NCBI GenBank assembly: GCA_934132895.1
Contig: CAKPAG010000004.1
Location: 48,991 to 112,990, forward strand
DNA length: 64,000 nt
Direction: 5' to 3'
Source of the DNA: an uncultured Clostridia bacterium
Lineage (GTDB): Bacteria > Bacillota > Clostridia > TANB77 > CAG-465
The position numbers and the translations under genes are program-made. Under the pieces are notes generated by a model. It saw only the letters and a program-made list of their open reading frames with translations. It was not told the DNA's origin and searched no databases. Numbering within the stretch: the first letter of the stretch is position 1; each line of letters starts with the position of its first letter. Shown piece by piece: positions 18,600 through 27,263 of this stretch.

Positions 18600-18657
18600 T
18601 TTACGGTACACCGTAAAAACATATTAAAATTATAAAAAGTTTACGCTGTAGCGTAAA
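18600..18657. promoter_or_regulatory. Two related palindromic operator-like sites upstream of hflX
   Basis: TTTACGGT-AC-ACCGTAAA (18600-18617) and TTTACGCT-GT-AGCGTAAA (18640-18657) are 18-bp palindromes of the same design, with centres 40 bp apart, ending just before the hflX -35. The pairing of G+C-rich arms in an AT-rich background suggests sites for a dimeric repressor or activator. The regulator is unknown. Confidence 0.6.
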
Positions 18658-18660
18658 AAG

Positions 18661-18689
18661 ATGACAAAAATGCAATAGTATAGTATAAT
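18661..18689 (+). promoter_or_regulatory. Promoter of hflX
   Basis: ATGACA-17-TATAAT, directly downstream of the two palindromes. Confidence 0.65.
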
Positions 18690-18732
18690 ATTTTAGTAAT
18701 AAATTTATCATAATAAAAAGGAGAAAATATAT

Positions 18733-20001
18733 ATGTTTGAAAATAAAGAGGAAAATGAAAAAGCAGTCATTGTTGGTGCAAATATAAATGAAAAATATTT
18801 TGAAGTGAAACTAGAAGAGTTAAAAGAATTAGCTCTTGCTTGTGATATAGATGTTGTTCATACAATTACCCAAAATTTAGAGCATATAAATTCAGCGTTA
18901 TATATAGGGACAGGAAAGGTAGAAGAAGTAAAAGAATATATAGCCAATAATCATGTAGATTTAGTTATTTTTGACAATGAACTTTCACCATCACAAATAA
19001 AAAATCTACAAAATGTTTTAGATATAAGAATTCTAGATAGGACAGCTTTGATATTACAAATATTTGCAAGGAGAGCGAAAACTAAAGAGGCAAAATTGCA
19101 AGTAGAAGTCGCTTCTTTAGAATATATGTTACCAAGACTTGTAGGTCTAAACTCATCTCTTGGTAGACAAAGTGGAAAAAGTGGTTTTAGTAATAAAGGA
19201 ACTGGGGAAAAACAAATAGAACTTGATAGAAGAAAAATAGAAGCTCGTTTAGTAGAATTAAATAAAGAACTTAAAAACATTGAAAACGAAAGAAAAATTC
19301 AAAGGAGAAAAAGAGAGGTATCAGATATTCCACTTGTATGTTTGGTAGGGTACACTAACGCTGGAAAATCAACAATTCTTAATATGTTAATTGAAAAATA
19401 TATGAAAGATGAAAGCAAAAAGGTATTAGAAAAAGATATGCTTTTTGCAACCTTAGATACCTCAGTAAGAAAAATAACTGTAGAAAATAACAAAACTTTT
19501 TTGCTTTCTGATACAGTTGGATTTGTAAGTAATATTCCACATAATTTGATAAAAGCTTTTAGGTCAACGCTAGAAGAAGTAAAAAAAGCTTCACTTTTAG
19601 TTCATGTAGTAGATTATTCAGATGAAAATTACTTAAAAAATATAGAAGTAACAAATAATACATTAAAAGAAATTGGTGCAGAAAATATACCAATTATATA
19701 TGCTTTTAATAAATCTGATCTTATGCATATAAAAATCCCGAAGGTAGAAGAAGATATTGTATATATGTCTGCCTCAAATAAAATTGGAGATATTGAGTTA
19801 ATTGAACTAATATCTAAAAAAGTATTTGGCGATTATATTAAAACGAAGATGTTAATACCATATGATAAAGGAAATATTTACTCATATTTAAAACAAAATG
19901 CTATTATTGAAAAGACAGAATATATTGAAGAGGGAACAATGCTCATTTTAAAAGTAAAAGAGAAAGATTATAACAAATATAAAGAATATGTATTAAATTA
20001 A
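18733..20001 (+). CDS. hflX: Ribosome-associated GTPase HflX
   Basis: HflX binds stalled 70S ribosomes and splits them under stress. The 422-residue protein has the HflX N-terminal domain (IGTGKVEEVKEYI, FDNELSPSQIKNL), the Gly-rich GRQSGKSGFSNKGTGE linker region, and a G domain with G1 GYTNAGKSTI, G3 DTVGF and G4 NKSD. The length and order match the family. Two palindromes precede its promoter. Because HflX deals with stalled ribosomes, its regulation may matter in an organism with hungry codons; that link is speculative. Confidence 0.95.
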   Translation: MFENKEENEKAVIVGANINEKYFEVKLEELKELALACDIDVVHTITQNLEHINSALYIGTGKVEEVKEYIANNHVDLVIFDNELSPSQIKNLQNVLDIRILDRTALILQIFARRAKTKEAKLQVEVASLEYMLPRLVGLNSSLGRQSGKSGFSNKGTGEKQIELDRRKIEARLVELNKELKNIENERKIQRRKREVSDIPLVCLVGYTNAGKSTILNMLIEKYMKDESKKVLEKDMLFATLDTSVRKITVENNKTFLLSDTVGFVSNIPHNLIKAFRSTLEEVKKASLLVHVVDYSDENYLKNIEVTNNTLKEIGAENIPIIYAFNKSDLMHIKIPKVEEDIVYMSASNKIGDIELIELISKKVFGDYIKTKMLIPYDKGNIYSYLKQNAIIEKTEYIEEGTMLILKVKEKDYNKYKEYVLN

Positions 20002-20019
20002 AAATATTAACTAAAATTA

Positions 20020-20048
20020 TTGACATGCTAAAGTTTGAGTGTTATAAT
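20020..20048 (+). promoter_or_regulatory. Consensus sigma-A promoter
   Basis: Perfect TTGACA-17-TATAAT with extended -10 TGT, upstream of the HEAT-like gene. Confidence 0.88.
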
Positions 20049-20106
20049 TTCGTAGTAAATAAATTACTAAAATATAAAATTAATATTTTTTAAAGGAGGA
20101 ATTATT

Positions 20107-20898
20107 ATGAATAATTCTAATTTTTATTTTAAATCCCGGGTCGAGTATTTAAAGGAAATGCCAAAGGATGAAGGTTTTTATGAATATTTAGCTGATTCAT
20201 ATGATTATGAGAAAGAAAGAGTGTTAGCTGATATAAAAGATGAAGATGAACTTTTGGAAATGGCATTAGACTATAATTTAAGGCTTGATACTGATTTCTT
20301 GGAGAAGGTAATAGATAAAATTACTTCTGAAGAAAAGTTACTTGATATTGTAAATAAAGCTTATGCTGAAGAGTGTAGAAAATATGCTTTAAGCAAAATA
20401 TCTAATCAGAAAATATTGGAAAAAATAGCTTTAGAAGATAAAAGATGGGGAATGAAGTTTGATGCCATAAAAAGATTAGAAAGTAAGGAAGTACTTGAAA
20501 AAATAGCTGAAAATGATAAAGATTTTGATATAAAGGTACTTGCTTTAAAGAGGCTTATAGGCGAAGGAGAAAAAACTGGTTTTAAAGACGAAATTATATT
20601 AGATTTAGTTGAAAAAACCACCAATCAAAAAATATTGGCAAATTTTGCTCAAAAGGACTCTTATATACAAGTTCGAAGTGTAGCTTTAAAAAGATTAACT
20701 GATAAAGAACTTTTGAAAGAAGTAATATCTAGTTATATCGGTGTTGAAAATGAAAAAGATGATTTCTGGATTTTAATTTTTTCAAAAATACAAGAATTAG
20801 ATAATCAAGTTGCTTGTGATTTAATAAAAAATATAAAGAAAAAATCAGAGGATTGGTATATTAAAAGATTGTGTGATGACATGTTGAAAAACGTGTAA
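20107..20898 (+). CDS. HEAT-like repeat protein of unknown function
   Basis: This 263-residue soluble, helix-rich protein has repeating units of about 25-30 residues containing KILEKIALEDKRWGMK, EVLEKIAENDKDFDIK and KILANFAQKDSYIQVR, which suggest a HEAT-like solenoid. It is probably a protein-binding scaffold. It begins behind a strong AAAGGAGG and a consensus promoter, implying good expression. Codon 11 is an in-frame CGG read as a triplet, inside an unusually G+C-rich TCCCGGGTCGAG patch. No specific role can be assigned. Confidence 0.7.
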   Translation: MNNSNFYFKSRVEYLKEMPKDEGFYEYLADSYDYEKERVLADIKDEDELLEMALDYNLRLDTDFLEKVIDKITSEEKLLDIVNKAYAEECRKYALSKISNQKILEKIALEDKRWGMKFDAIKRLESKEVLEKIAENDKDFDIKVLALKRLIGEGEKTGFKDEIILDLVEKTTNQKILANFAQKDSYIQVRSVALKRLTDKELLKEVISSYIGVENEKDDFWILIFSKIQELDNQVACDLIKNIKKKSEDWYIKRLCDDMLKNV

Positions 20899-20902
20899 AA
20901 AT

Positions 20903-20944
20903 AAAAAAGCTTTAAGGGTTAAAATAACCTTTAAAGCTTTTTTT
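20903..20944 (+). terminator. Strong intrinsic terminator
   Basis: AAAAAAGCTTTAAGGGTTA pairs with TAACCTTTAAAGCTTTTTT. Confidence 0.9.
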
Positions 20945-21008
20945 GGTTATAAAATCTAAAAATATTTTTAATTTAAAAATTCATAAACTAAAAAAATATA
21001 CAAATAAT

Positions 21009-21377
21009 ATGAATATGATATATTTTATTGGAATTTTAGTTGGACTTTTAAATGGTCTTTTTGCATCAGGTGCAGGCCAGATTTTGGTTTTTTATTTAAT
21101 TTTTATTTTAAAAAAAGATACTCATATGTCACGTGCATTAAGTGTTTCACTTCTTTCTATTTCAAGCATATTTGCAATATTTGGATATTCAAAGCTTGTA
21201 GATTTAAAGATTGATATAATTATAACACTTATATTTATTGCAATTGTTTCTGGGCTGATAGGTACAAAGTTAATGAAAAAAATTCCTGCAGATATTTTAA
21301 ACTTGATTTCAGGAGTTTTAATAGTGTCACTTACAATATATAAAATGATATCACGGAGGTGTTTGATTTGTATTTGA
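21009..21377 (+). CDS. Half-size TSUP (TauE/SafE) family permease, first partner
   Basis: TSUP proteins export sulfite or organosulfonates or related anions. This 122-residue protein has four membrane helices and the LLNGLFASGAGQILVFY motif of one repeat half. Codon 116 is an in-frame CGG. Read as a triplet, the protein ends at TGA 21375-21377 and overlaps the next gene. With the C skipped it ends ISGGV at TGA 21364-21366, one base before the TTG start of the partner, which is the tidier arrangement. The exact start is uncertain because no clear Shine-Dalgarno is present. Confidence 0.75.
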   Translation: MNMIYFIGILVGLLNGLFASGAGQILVFYLIFILKKDTHMSRALSVSLLSISSIFAIFGYSKLVDLKIDIIITLIFIAIVSGLIGTKLMKKIPADILNLISGVLIVSLTIYKMISRRCLICI

Positions 21378-21754
21378 AACTTTTGCCTATAGCACTTTTT
21401 AGTGGAATAGTTGCGGGAATGGGAATCGGTGGAGGAGGAATATTTATTCTTTTATCTACTATATTTAATATACTTAGTCAAAAAGAAGCACAAAGTTATA
21501 ATTTGATTATGTTCATAGTAGTTGGACTAAGTAGTACAATCGTTAATTTAAAAAATAAAAATATTGATAAAGAAAATTTTAAAAAACTAATAATTCCAGT
21601 ATGTCTAGGAAGTATTGTAGGAGTAATACTTGTAAGATTTATAGATGAAAAAATTTTAAAAATTATTTTTTATATATTTATGGTATTAATAGGAATATAT
21701 GAAATTATTTCTAGTTTAAAAAATATGTATAAGGCAAAAACTAATAATGGATGA
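21368..21754 (+). CDS. Half-size TSUP family permease, second partner
   Basis: The 128-residue protein has four membrane helices with the GIVAGMGIGGGGIFI motif, the other half of a TSUP transporter. The two halves probably assemble as a heterodimer equivalent to a single eight-helix TSUP protein. TTG 21368 is preferred because GGAGG (21355-21359) lies eight bases before it; GTG 21359 would overlap that site. The substrate is not predictable. Confidence 0.8.
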   Translation: MYLKLLPIALFSGIVAGMGIGGGGIFILLSTIFNILSQKEAQSYNLIMFIVVGLSSTIVNLKNKNIDKENFKKLIIPVCLGSIVGVILVRFIDEKILKIIFYIFMVLIGIYEIISSLKNMYKAKTNNG

Positions 21755-21768
21755 AAGGAGGAAGTAAT

Positions 21769-21906
21769 ATGAATTTTGTAAAGGGAGCAATGATGGGAAT
21801 AGTTGCAGGTGCAATTGTTGGTGTTATGAATAGTGATAGTATAATGAAAATGTTTAACAAAGGTTCAAGACAGGTTAAGAAAATGGCTAAAAAGTATGCA
21901 TTATAA
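21769..21906 (+). CDS. Small YtxH-like membrane protein
   Basis: The 45-residue protein begins MNFVKGAMMGIVAGAIVGVM, a Gly-rich single membrane helix, followed by a basic amphipathic tail (RQVKKMAKKYAL). It starts behind AAAGGAGG, 14 bases after the second TSUP gene. The pattern resembles YtxH-type stress or envelope proteins. Function is not established. Confidence 0.7.
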   Translation: MNFVKGAMMGIVAGAIVGVMNSDSIMKMFNKGSRQVKKMAKKYAL

Positions 21907-21920
21907 TTAATGTTTGAAAG

Positions 21921-21956
21921 TATCTTATGTATGTAATAAATACATAGGATATTTTT
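21921..21956 (+). terminator. Terminator of the TSUP operon
   Basis: TATCTTATGTA pairs with TACATAGGATA, then TTTTT. Confidence 0.8.
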
Positions 21957-22264
21957 GCTATAACTAATTAAAGATTTTTAAGGACTTAGGTTTTGATACA
22001 TAATTAAAAAATACATGAAAAGATAATATGATAAGGTAAGTGGCTTGAAAATTTAAGGGAAATATTGAAATAGTATTTTAAAAACAATACATATACTTCA
22101 TGAAGACTATACTTTGAACTAAAAAAATAATAATATTGGCTGTAACATGAATATGTTAGGGCCTAAATTTTTACTTAAAATAATATAAAAATCTTTTTTT
22201 AAAAATATTGTATTTTTTTGTAGATTATTATATAATACCAAAGAAAATAAAGGAGGAAAAATTA
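21957..22264 (+). other. Gene-free leader region of pflB
   Basis: About 300 AT-rich bases hold no convincing gene. A pflB promoter lies at the end. I see no recognised riboswitch. Confidence 0.5.
22208..22236 (+). promoter_or_regulatory. Sigma-A promoter of pflB
   Basis: TTGTAT-17-TATAAT, 28 bases before the ATG. Confidence 0.72.
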
Positions 22265-24502
22265 ATGGAAGAAAATAAAGCATGGAGAGATTTTGTAGAT
22301 GGAAATTGGAAAGAAAATGTAAATGTTTCAGAATTTATCAAGCTAAATTATACTAAATATGAGGGTGATGATAGCTTTCTAGAAGGACCAACAGAAAATA
22401 CAACTAAGTTATGGGATGAAGTTGCATCACTAATGAAAAAAGAAACAGAAAATGGTGGAGTACTAGATGCAGATGAAAAGATTATTTCAACAATAACTTC
22501 ACATGATGCAGGCTATGTAGACAAGGATTTAGAAATAATTGTAGGTCTTCAAACAGACAAGCCTTTAAAAAGAGCAATGATGCCAAATGGAGGCGTAAGA
22601 ACTGCCTCAACTGCTTTGGAAGAATATGGCTATAAAATGGATGATGAAGTAAAAGAAATTTTTACTAACTACAGAAAAACACATAACCAAGGAGTTTTTG
22701 ATGCATATACACCTGAAATAAGAAGATGTAGGAAAAACGGAATAATAACAGGACTTCCAGATGCATACGGTAGAGGAAGAATTATTGGAGATTATAGAAG
22801 AGTGGCTCTTTATGGAGTAGACTTTTTAATTGAAGATAAAAAAAGACAAAAAAAATCATTAGAAAATGTTGTCATGGATGAAGAAAATATACGTACAAGA
22901 GAAGAAATGGAAGAACAACTTCATGCTTTAAATGAATTAAAAGAAATGGCTTTAAAATATGGTTACGATATATCTGTTCCAGCTTCAAATGCTAAAGAGG
23001 CAATACAATGGACATACTTTGCATATCTTGCAGCTATTAAAGAGCAAAACGGAGCAGCAATGAGCTTAGGTAGAGTATCAACATTTTTAGATATATACGT
23101 TGAAAGAGATATAAAAGAAGGAATACTTGATGAAAAGAAAGCTCAAGAGCTAATAGACCAGTTTGTTATAAAATTAAGAATGGTAAGGTTTATGAGAACT
23201 AAAGCGTATAGTGAATTATTTGCTGGAGATCCAAACTGGGTAACAGAATCAATAGGTGGCATGAGTTGTAATGGTGAAACTTTAGTTACTAAAAACTCAT
23301 TTAGAATGCTAAATACATTATTTAATTTAGGACCAGCACCTGAGCCAAATTTAACAGTACTTTGGTCAAAAAGATTACCTGATGGCTTTAAAAAATTCTG
23401 TTCAAAAGTTTCAATAAAAACAAGTTCTATTCAATATGAAAATGACGATTTAATGCGCGAATATCATGGGGATGATTATGCAATAGCTTGTTGTGTATCC
23501 GCTATGAGAATTGGTAAACAAATGCAATTTTTTGGAGCAAGATGTAATTTAGCTAAATCATTACTTTATGCAATAAATGGAGGTAAAGATGAAATTAGTG
23601 GTGTTCAAGTAGGACCAGAAATAACTCCTATAAAAGCAGAATATCTTGATTATGATGAGGTAATGAAAAGACTTGATGAAGTATTTGAATGGGTTGCTAA
23701 AGTTTATATAGATGCGTTAAATATTATTCATTACATGCATGATAAATATGCATATGAGAGAATTCAAATGGCTCTTCATGATAAAGATATACATAGAACA
23801 ATGGCTTGTGGTGTATCAGGACTTTCTGTTGTAGCAGATTCACTTAGTGCTATAAAATATGCTAAAGTTAAACCAATATATGATGAAAGAGGAATTGCTG
23901 TTGATTTTAAAACAGAAGGAGAATATCCATGTTTTGGAAATGATGATGATAGAGTTGATGATATTGCACTAAAAATTCAACATATGTTTATGGAAAAATT
24001 AAGAGTACAAAAAACATATAGAAATGCTGAACCAACAATGTCAATTTTAACTATAACTTCAAATGTGTTATATGGTGAAAAAACAGGTACAACTCCAGAT
24101 GGAAGAAAAAAAGGAGAGCCATTTGCCCCAGGTGCAAACCCTATGTACCATAGAGAAACAAAGGGAATAATTGCTGCATTAAATTCAGTTGCTAAACTGG
24201 AATATGAAGATAGTATAGATGGTATTTCATATACATTTTCTCTTGTACCTGCAGTTCTAGGCGAGACTGAAGAAGAAAAAGAAGATACATTAAAAATATT
24301 ATTAGACTCATATTTTGAAAAGGAAGGACATCATATAAATATAAATGTATTTGATAGAAACGTATTGCTTGATGCTATGGAACATCCTGAAAAATATCCA
24401 CAACTTACAATAAGAGTTTCAGGATATGCAGTAAATTTTGTTAAATTATCTAAAAAACATCAATTGGATGTTATTGCTAGAACATTTCATGAAAAAAGAT
24501 AA
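22265..24502 (+). CDS. pflB: Pyruvate formate-lyase
   Basis: PFL cleaves pyruvate with CoA to acetyl-CoA and formate, using a glycyl radical, and so is an anaerobic enzyme. The 745-residue length fits. The catalytic Cys pair is in AIACCVSAMRIGKQ and the radical Gly is in IRVSGYAVNF near the C-terminus. ATG 22265 is chosen for its AGGAGG at correct spacing; upstream in-frame codons lack one. Its activase lies at 27264, separated by a small-RNA candidate, an IS remnant and unrelated genes. Together they supply mixed-acid fermentation. Confidence 0.97.
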   Translation: MEENKAWRDFVDGNWKENVNVSEFIKLNYTKYEGDDSFLEGPTENTTKLWDEVASLMKKETENGGVLDADEKIISTITSHDAGYVDKDLEIIVGLQTDKPLKRAMMPNGGVRTASTALEEYGYKMDDEVKEIFTNYRKTHNQGVFDAYTPEIRRCRKNGIITGLPDAYGRGRIIGDYRRVALYGVDFLIEDKKRQKKSLENVVMDEENIRTREEMEEQLHALNELKEMALKYGYDISVPASNAKEAIQWTYFAYLAAIKEQNGAAMSLGRVSTFLDIYVERDIKEGILDEKKAQELIDQFVIKLRMVRFMRTKAYSELFAGDPNWVTESIGGMSCNGETLVTKNSFRMLNTLFNLGPAPEPNLTVLWSKRLPDGFKKFCSKVSIKTSSIQYENDDLMREYHGDDYAIACCVSAMRIGKQMQFFGARCNLAKSLLYAINGGKDEISGVQVGPEITPIKAEYLDYDEVMKRLDEVFEWVAKVYIDALNIIHYMHDKYAYERIQMALHDKDIHRTMACGVSGLSVVADSLSAIKYAKVKPIYDERGIAVDFKTEGEYPCFGNDDDRVDDIALKIQHMFMEKLRVQKTYRNAEPTMSILTITSNVLYGEKTGTTPDGRKKGEPFAPGANPMYHRETKGIIAALNSVAKLEYEDSIDGISYTFSLVPAVLGETEEEKEDTLKILLDSYFEKEGHHININVFDRNVLLDAMEHPEKYPQLTIRVSGYAVNFVKLSKKHQLDVIARTFHEKR

Positions 24503-24533
24503 AAGTTATGTAAAACGAAATGGTAAAGTAGTA

Positions 24534-24562
24534 TTGACAATTAATAAATTGTGTGCTATTAT
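24534..24562 (+). promoter_or_regulatory. Strong promoter with no gene behind it
   Basis: TTGACA-17-TATTAT with extended -10 TGC, among the best promoters in the window. No ORF follows. Confidence 0.8.
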
Positions 24563-24568
24563 TTAAGC

Positions 24569-24694
24569 AAAAGAATTAAAATAAAAAAATCAGGTCAATT
24601 GAAAAATTAAAATCCATTTAGAAAAAGTAATTTCTAGTTACAAATAAAAAGCTAGATAAAGGCAAACAATTTGTATCAAGAGGTTGCTTTTTTG
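24569..24694 (+). ncRNA. Candidate small RNA of about 125 nt
   Basis: Transcription from the promoter at 24534 would run through non-coding AT-rich sequence to a hairpin (AAAGGCAA near 24658 with TTGCTTT near 24684) and a T-tract ending at about 24694. No ribosome site or ORF fits. It lies just downstream of pflB. No known RNA family was recognised. Confidence 0.5.
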
Positions 24695-24852
24695 TAAAAA
24701 GTAGTGTAAAATTAAAGTATATTGATAGAAAAAACTGCATAACAAAGGCTCAAATGGAAATTCCTCAAAATTTTGTGTAAGGTTAACTTCTATTCGAGAA
24801 AAAGGATATTAATTTTTAATATGTAGGTGTTTCTAGAGATTTAAATTTGTGT

Positions 24853-25146
24853 TTAATTGTTTTTTAAAAGGTAAGGTTTCAAGGTAACCTTATCTTTTTG
24901 TATCTTTTGTATATTCAATTTTTTAAGAATGTTTTCATCATAAAAGAAAGAAAACGCTTCATATGGAGTTTTCTCGCCTAAAGACTTTCTAGGAATAGAA
25001 TTTATGTGAGAAAACATTAAATCTACTTTATCTTGAGTTAAGTGATACCAATCAATTCCGTTAGGAAGAATCTCTCTAACAAAATTATGATTGTTTTCAA
25101 CATGAGGTTTTTGACTAGGTGATTGAGGATCACAATAAAAGAAAAA
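24853..25146 (-). pseudogene. C-terminal remnant of an IS30-family transposase
   Basis: The remnant reads FFYCDPQSPSQKPHVENNH and IPRKSLGEKTPYEAF, the last part of an IS30-type DDE domain including the catalytic Glu. The N-terminal two thirds, with the helix-turn-helix and the two Asp residues, are absent, so it cannot transpose. The break at about 25146 abuts the start of the next plus-strand gene. The AT-rich 24700-24850 stretch may include an IS end. Confidence 0.75.
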
Positions 25147-25176
25147 ATGGTGGAATCTTGTCAAAGAGAAAAATTT

Positions 25177-25554
25177 ATGAAAAGATTTCAGATTTTTTTA
25201 TTGGTGTATTGTATAGTAATGCTGACTTTGATTTGGGCAGCCCCAATTATCAAAGGAATAATATTTAATACTTTTTTCATATTAGGACTAGTTGCATTTT
25301 TAAATTATGATTTTATGGTAGTACTTGAAAAAAGTATTCGAGGTAAACAAGAAAAAATAAGTTTAAAAAAGATAGTATTAAGTAGTACAAGAATTATACT
25401 TGAAGTGTTTTTGGTATTATCTTATATAGTATATTTTGTATTAGTTGATATTTTTAAAGAATATATTTTGATGCTTACAATTATTTTAATATTTAGTATG
25501 GCTTTGCTAGGGTTTATTGCCTATGTAATATCAAAAAAATTTAGAGATAGTTAA
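25177..25554 (+). CDS. Small membrane protein next to an IS remnant
   Basis: From ATG 25177 the product has 125 residues and four membrane helices, ending in a short basic tail. An upstream extension would run through the IS30 remnant, so I prefer this start, although its Shine-Dalgarno is weak (AGAGAA). The IS insertion may have removed the native promoter. It resembles in size and topology the product of the 25846 gene. Function is unknown. Confidence 0.6.
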   Translation: MKRFQIFLLVYCIVMLTLIWAAPIIKGIIFNTFFILGLVAFLNYDFMVVLEKSIRGKQEKISLKKIVLSSTRIILEVFLVLSYIVYFVLVDIFKEYILMLTIILIFSMALLGFIAYVISKKFRDS

Positions 25555-25573
25555 AAATGAAAAAACATAAATA

Positions 25574-25621
25574 AAAAGTTTTAGATTAGAGTTATAATTG
25601 ATTTTAATCTGAGACTTTTTT
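25574..25621 (+). terminator. Intrinsic terminator
   Basis: AAAAGTTTTAGATTA pairs with TTAATCTGAGACTTTTT. Confidence 0.8.
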
Positions 25622-25759
25622 ATTCTTTAACAGCTCATTTACTTTAAGTGCTAGTGTTTCATGTTTTTATAGTGTAAATGTATATCATCTTCAAATATAG
25701 AGAGTTGATTTTAGATAATTATCTGGAATAGATAAAATATATTGATTAGAATGTATAAG

Positions 25760-25788
25760 TTGACATATTATTTAAACTATGATATTAT
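25760..25788 (+). promoter_or_regulatory. Sigma-A promoter of the 25846 gene
   Basis: TTGACA-17-TATTAT. Confidence 0.78.
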
Positions 25789-25845
25789 AATGTAGTAAAA
25801 ATAAAAGCCAAATCTTTATTAATAATTTAATTTAGGGGGATTGTT

Positions 25846-26301
25846 ATGTGTGAATTAAAATTTTATTTGTTAAAATTACTAATGAATAGGAAAAAAGCTA
25901 CAGCATTTAGAAATATTATTTTTATTCTGTTTTTAGCAATAGATTTTGGTATAGTAGCCTCTTTAAGAAATACTGGTATTTCGACATTAAGCGTAATTCT
26001 TATTATATTATTTACAATTTTTGGTATGGCAGTTAATATATATGAAGCGTTATATAACAGGGAAATAGAAATACTTAAGAAGAATAGTTTGAAAAATATA
26101 GTGCTTGCTGAACCTTCTATACACGAGATGTATATGATTAGTATATATACTTTAGTAGTTTTATGGATGTATTATAGAAATAGTGCAAATGGAATAGATT
26201 TAAGTATACTTTGCTTTATTTTATTGATACTTCTGTATATTTTTTCGATATTTATAAGTAGAAAAATTTCTGAGTATTATGAGGAGAAAATAAATAAATA
26301 A
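25846..26301 (+). CDS. Four-helix membrane protein of unknown function
   Basis: The 151-residue protein has membrane helices at about 24-40, 45-67, 97-115 and 120-140, separated by a basic loop. It has its own promoter and terminator and a GGGG ribosome site. It shares general topology with the protein of the 25177 gene; a distant relation is possible but not shown. Confidence 0.68.
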   Translation: MCELKFYLLKLLMNRKKATAFRNIIFILFLAIDFGIVASLRNTGISTLSVILIILFTIFGMAVNIYEALYNREIEILKKNSLKNIVLAEPSIHEMYMISIYTLVVLWMYYRNSANGIDLSILCFILLILLYIFSIFISRKISEYYEEKINK

Positions 26302-26310
26302 AAAACAATG

Positions 26311-26363
26311 AAAGATAAAATTTAAGGTCTACTTAAGATTTAGTTGATTTTGAATTTTATCTT
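26311..26363 (+). terminator. Intrinsic terminator
   Basis: AAAGATAAAATT pairs with AATTTTATCTTT around a long loop. Confidence 0.7.
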
Positions 26364-26509
26364 TTATTTTTAATTAGAGCTATTGTAATTTATGTAAAAG
26401 GTATTATGCAGGAATAAATAAAAATTAGCTTTAAAGTGTTGAAAATATTAAATAGTTATGTTAAAATTTATTTTTAGAAAGGATACTTTTTTAAGTATTT
26501 GTGATACAT

Positions 26510-27220
26510 ATGAATTATTATGAAATATTAGAAATAAGTAGAAATGCTTCAGAAGAAGTTATAAAAAATGCATATAGGGCATTAGTAAAAAAATATCATC
26601 CAGATAAAAATGGCAATAGCATTATTACTGATGAAAGAATGAGAAAGATTAATGAAGCCTATGAAGTTTTAAGTGATAAAGAAAAAAGAGCTATTTATGA
26701 TAATGAACTTCTATTTAAAGAACAAGAAGAAAAAAGATTAGAAGAAGAACGTTTATATCATGATATTATAGATAATAATACACACAATATAAAAGAAGAG
26801 TATGTGGATAAAAATAAGGAGAAAAAGAGTTTAAAGGAAAGATTTGAAGCATTAAGTGAAAAGCAAAAAAAGAAAGTTATTTGCATAATAGCAGTGATTT
26901 CATTTTTTGTAGTATTTTTATTTACATTTATTATTTCTTCTTTATGTACTCCATCAACTAAGAAGGAAAACGAAGAGAAAAAAGATGAATTTGTAGAAGA
27001 CGATACAAATTATGATATTAATGAGAATTACGTTAATAAAGGAAATGACTATGATTATGATGTTAAAAACTTTCATGACGAAGAAGTAATTGAAAAAGAA
27101 ACTGAAAAAACTACAGATGAAAGTAAAGAAAAAGATACAAAAGATAGCCAAAACAATGTAGATAAGAATAAAGATTCTGAAAAAGATACAAAAAAAGATA
27201 ATATAGTAACAATATATTAA
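26510..27220 (+). CDS. Membrane-anchored J-domain protein
   Basis: The J domain occupies residues 1-67 (MNYYEILEISRNASEEVIK, then KKYHPDKNGN with the HPD loop), so the protein should stimulate an Hsp70. A charged helix follows, then one membrane helix at about 125-147 and an acidic, Lys/Asp/Glu-rich tail presumably outside. There is no Gly/Phe region or zinc domain, so it is not DnaJ itself. The start is uncertain: GAAAGGAT is far upstream, and GTG 26501 is an alternative. It lies 43 bases before pflA. Confidence 0.8.
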   Translation: MNYYEILEISRNASEEVIKNAYRALVKKYHPDKNGNSIITDERMRKINEAYEVLSDKEKRAIYDNELLFKEQEEKRLEEERLYHDIIDNNTHNIKEEYVDKNKEKKSLKERFEALSEKQKKKVICIIAVISFFVVFLFTFIISSLCTPSTKKENEEKKDEFVEDDTNYDINENYVNKGNDYDYDVKNFHDEEVIEKETEKTTDESKEKDTKDSQNNVDKNKDSEKDTKKDNIVTIY

Positions 27221-27263
27221 ATAAAAAATAATAAGTAATAACAAAAAGTAAAGAGGAGAATAT

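Noticed and set aside
21957..22264. A riboswitch in the pflB leader
   Set aside because: No recognised aptamer core or expression-platform hairpin was seen.
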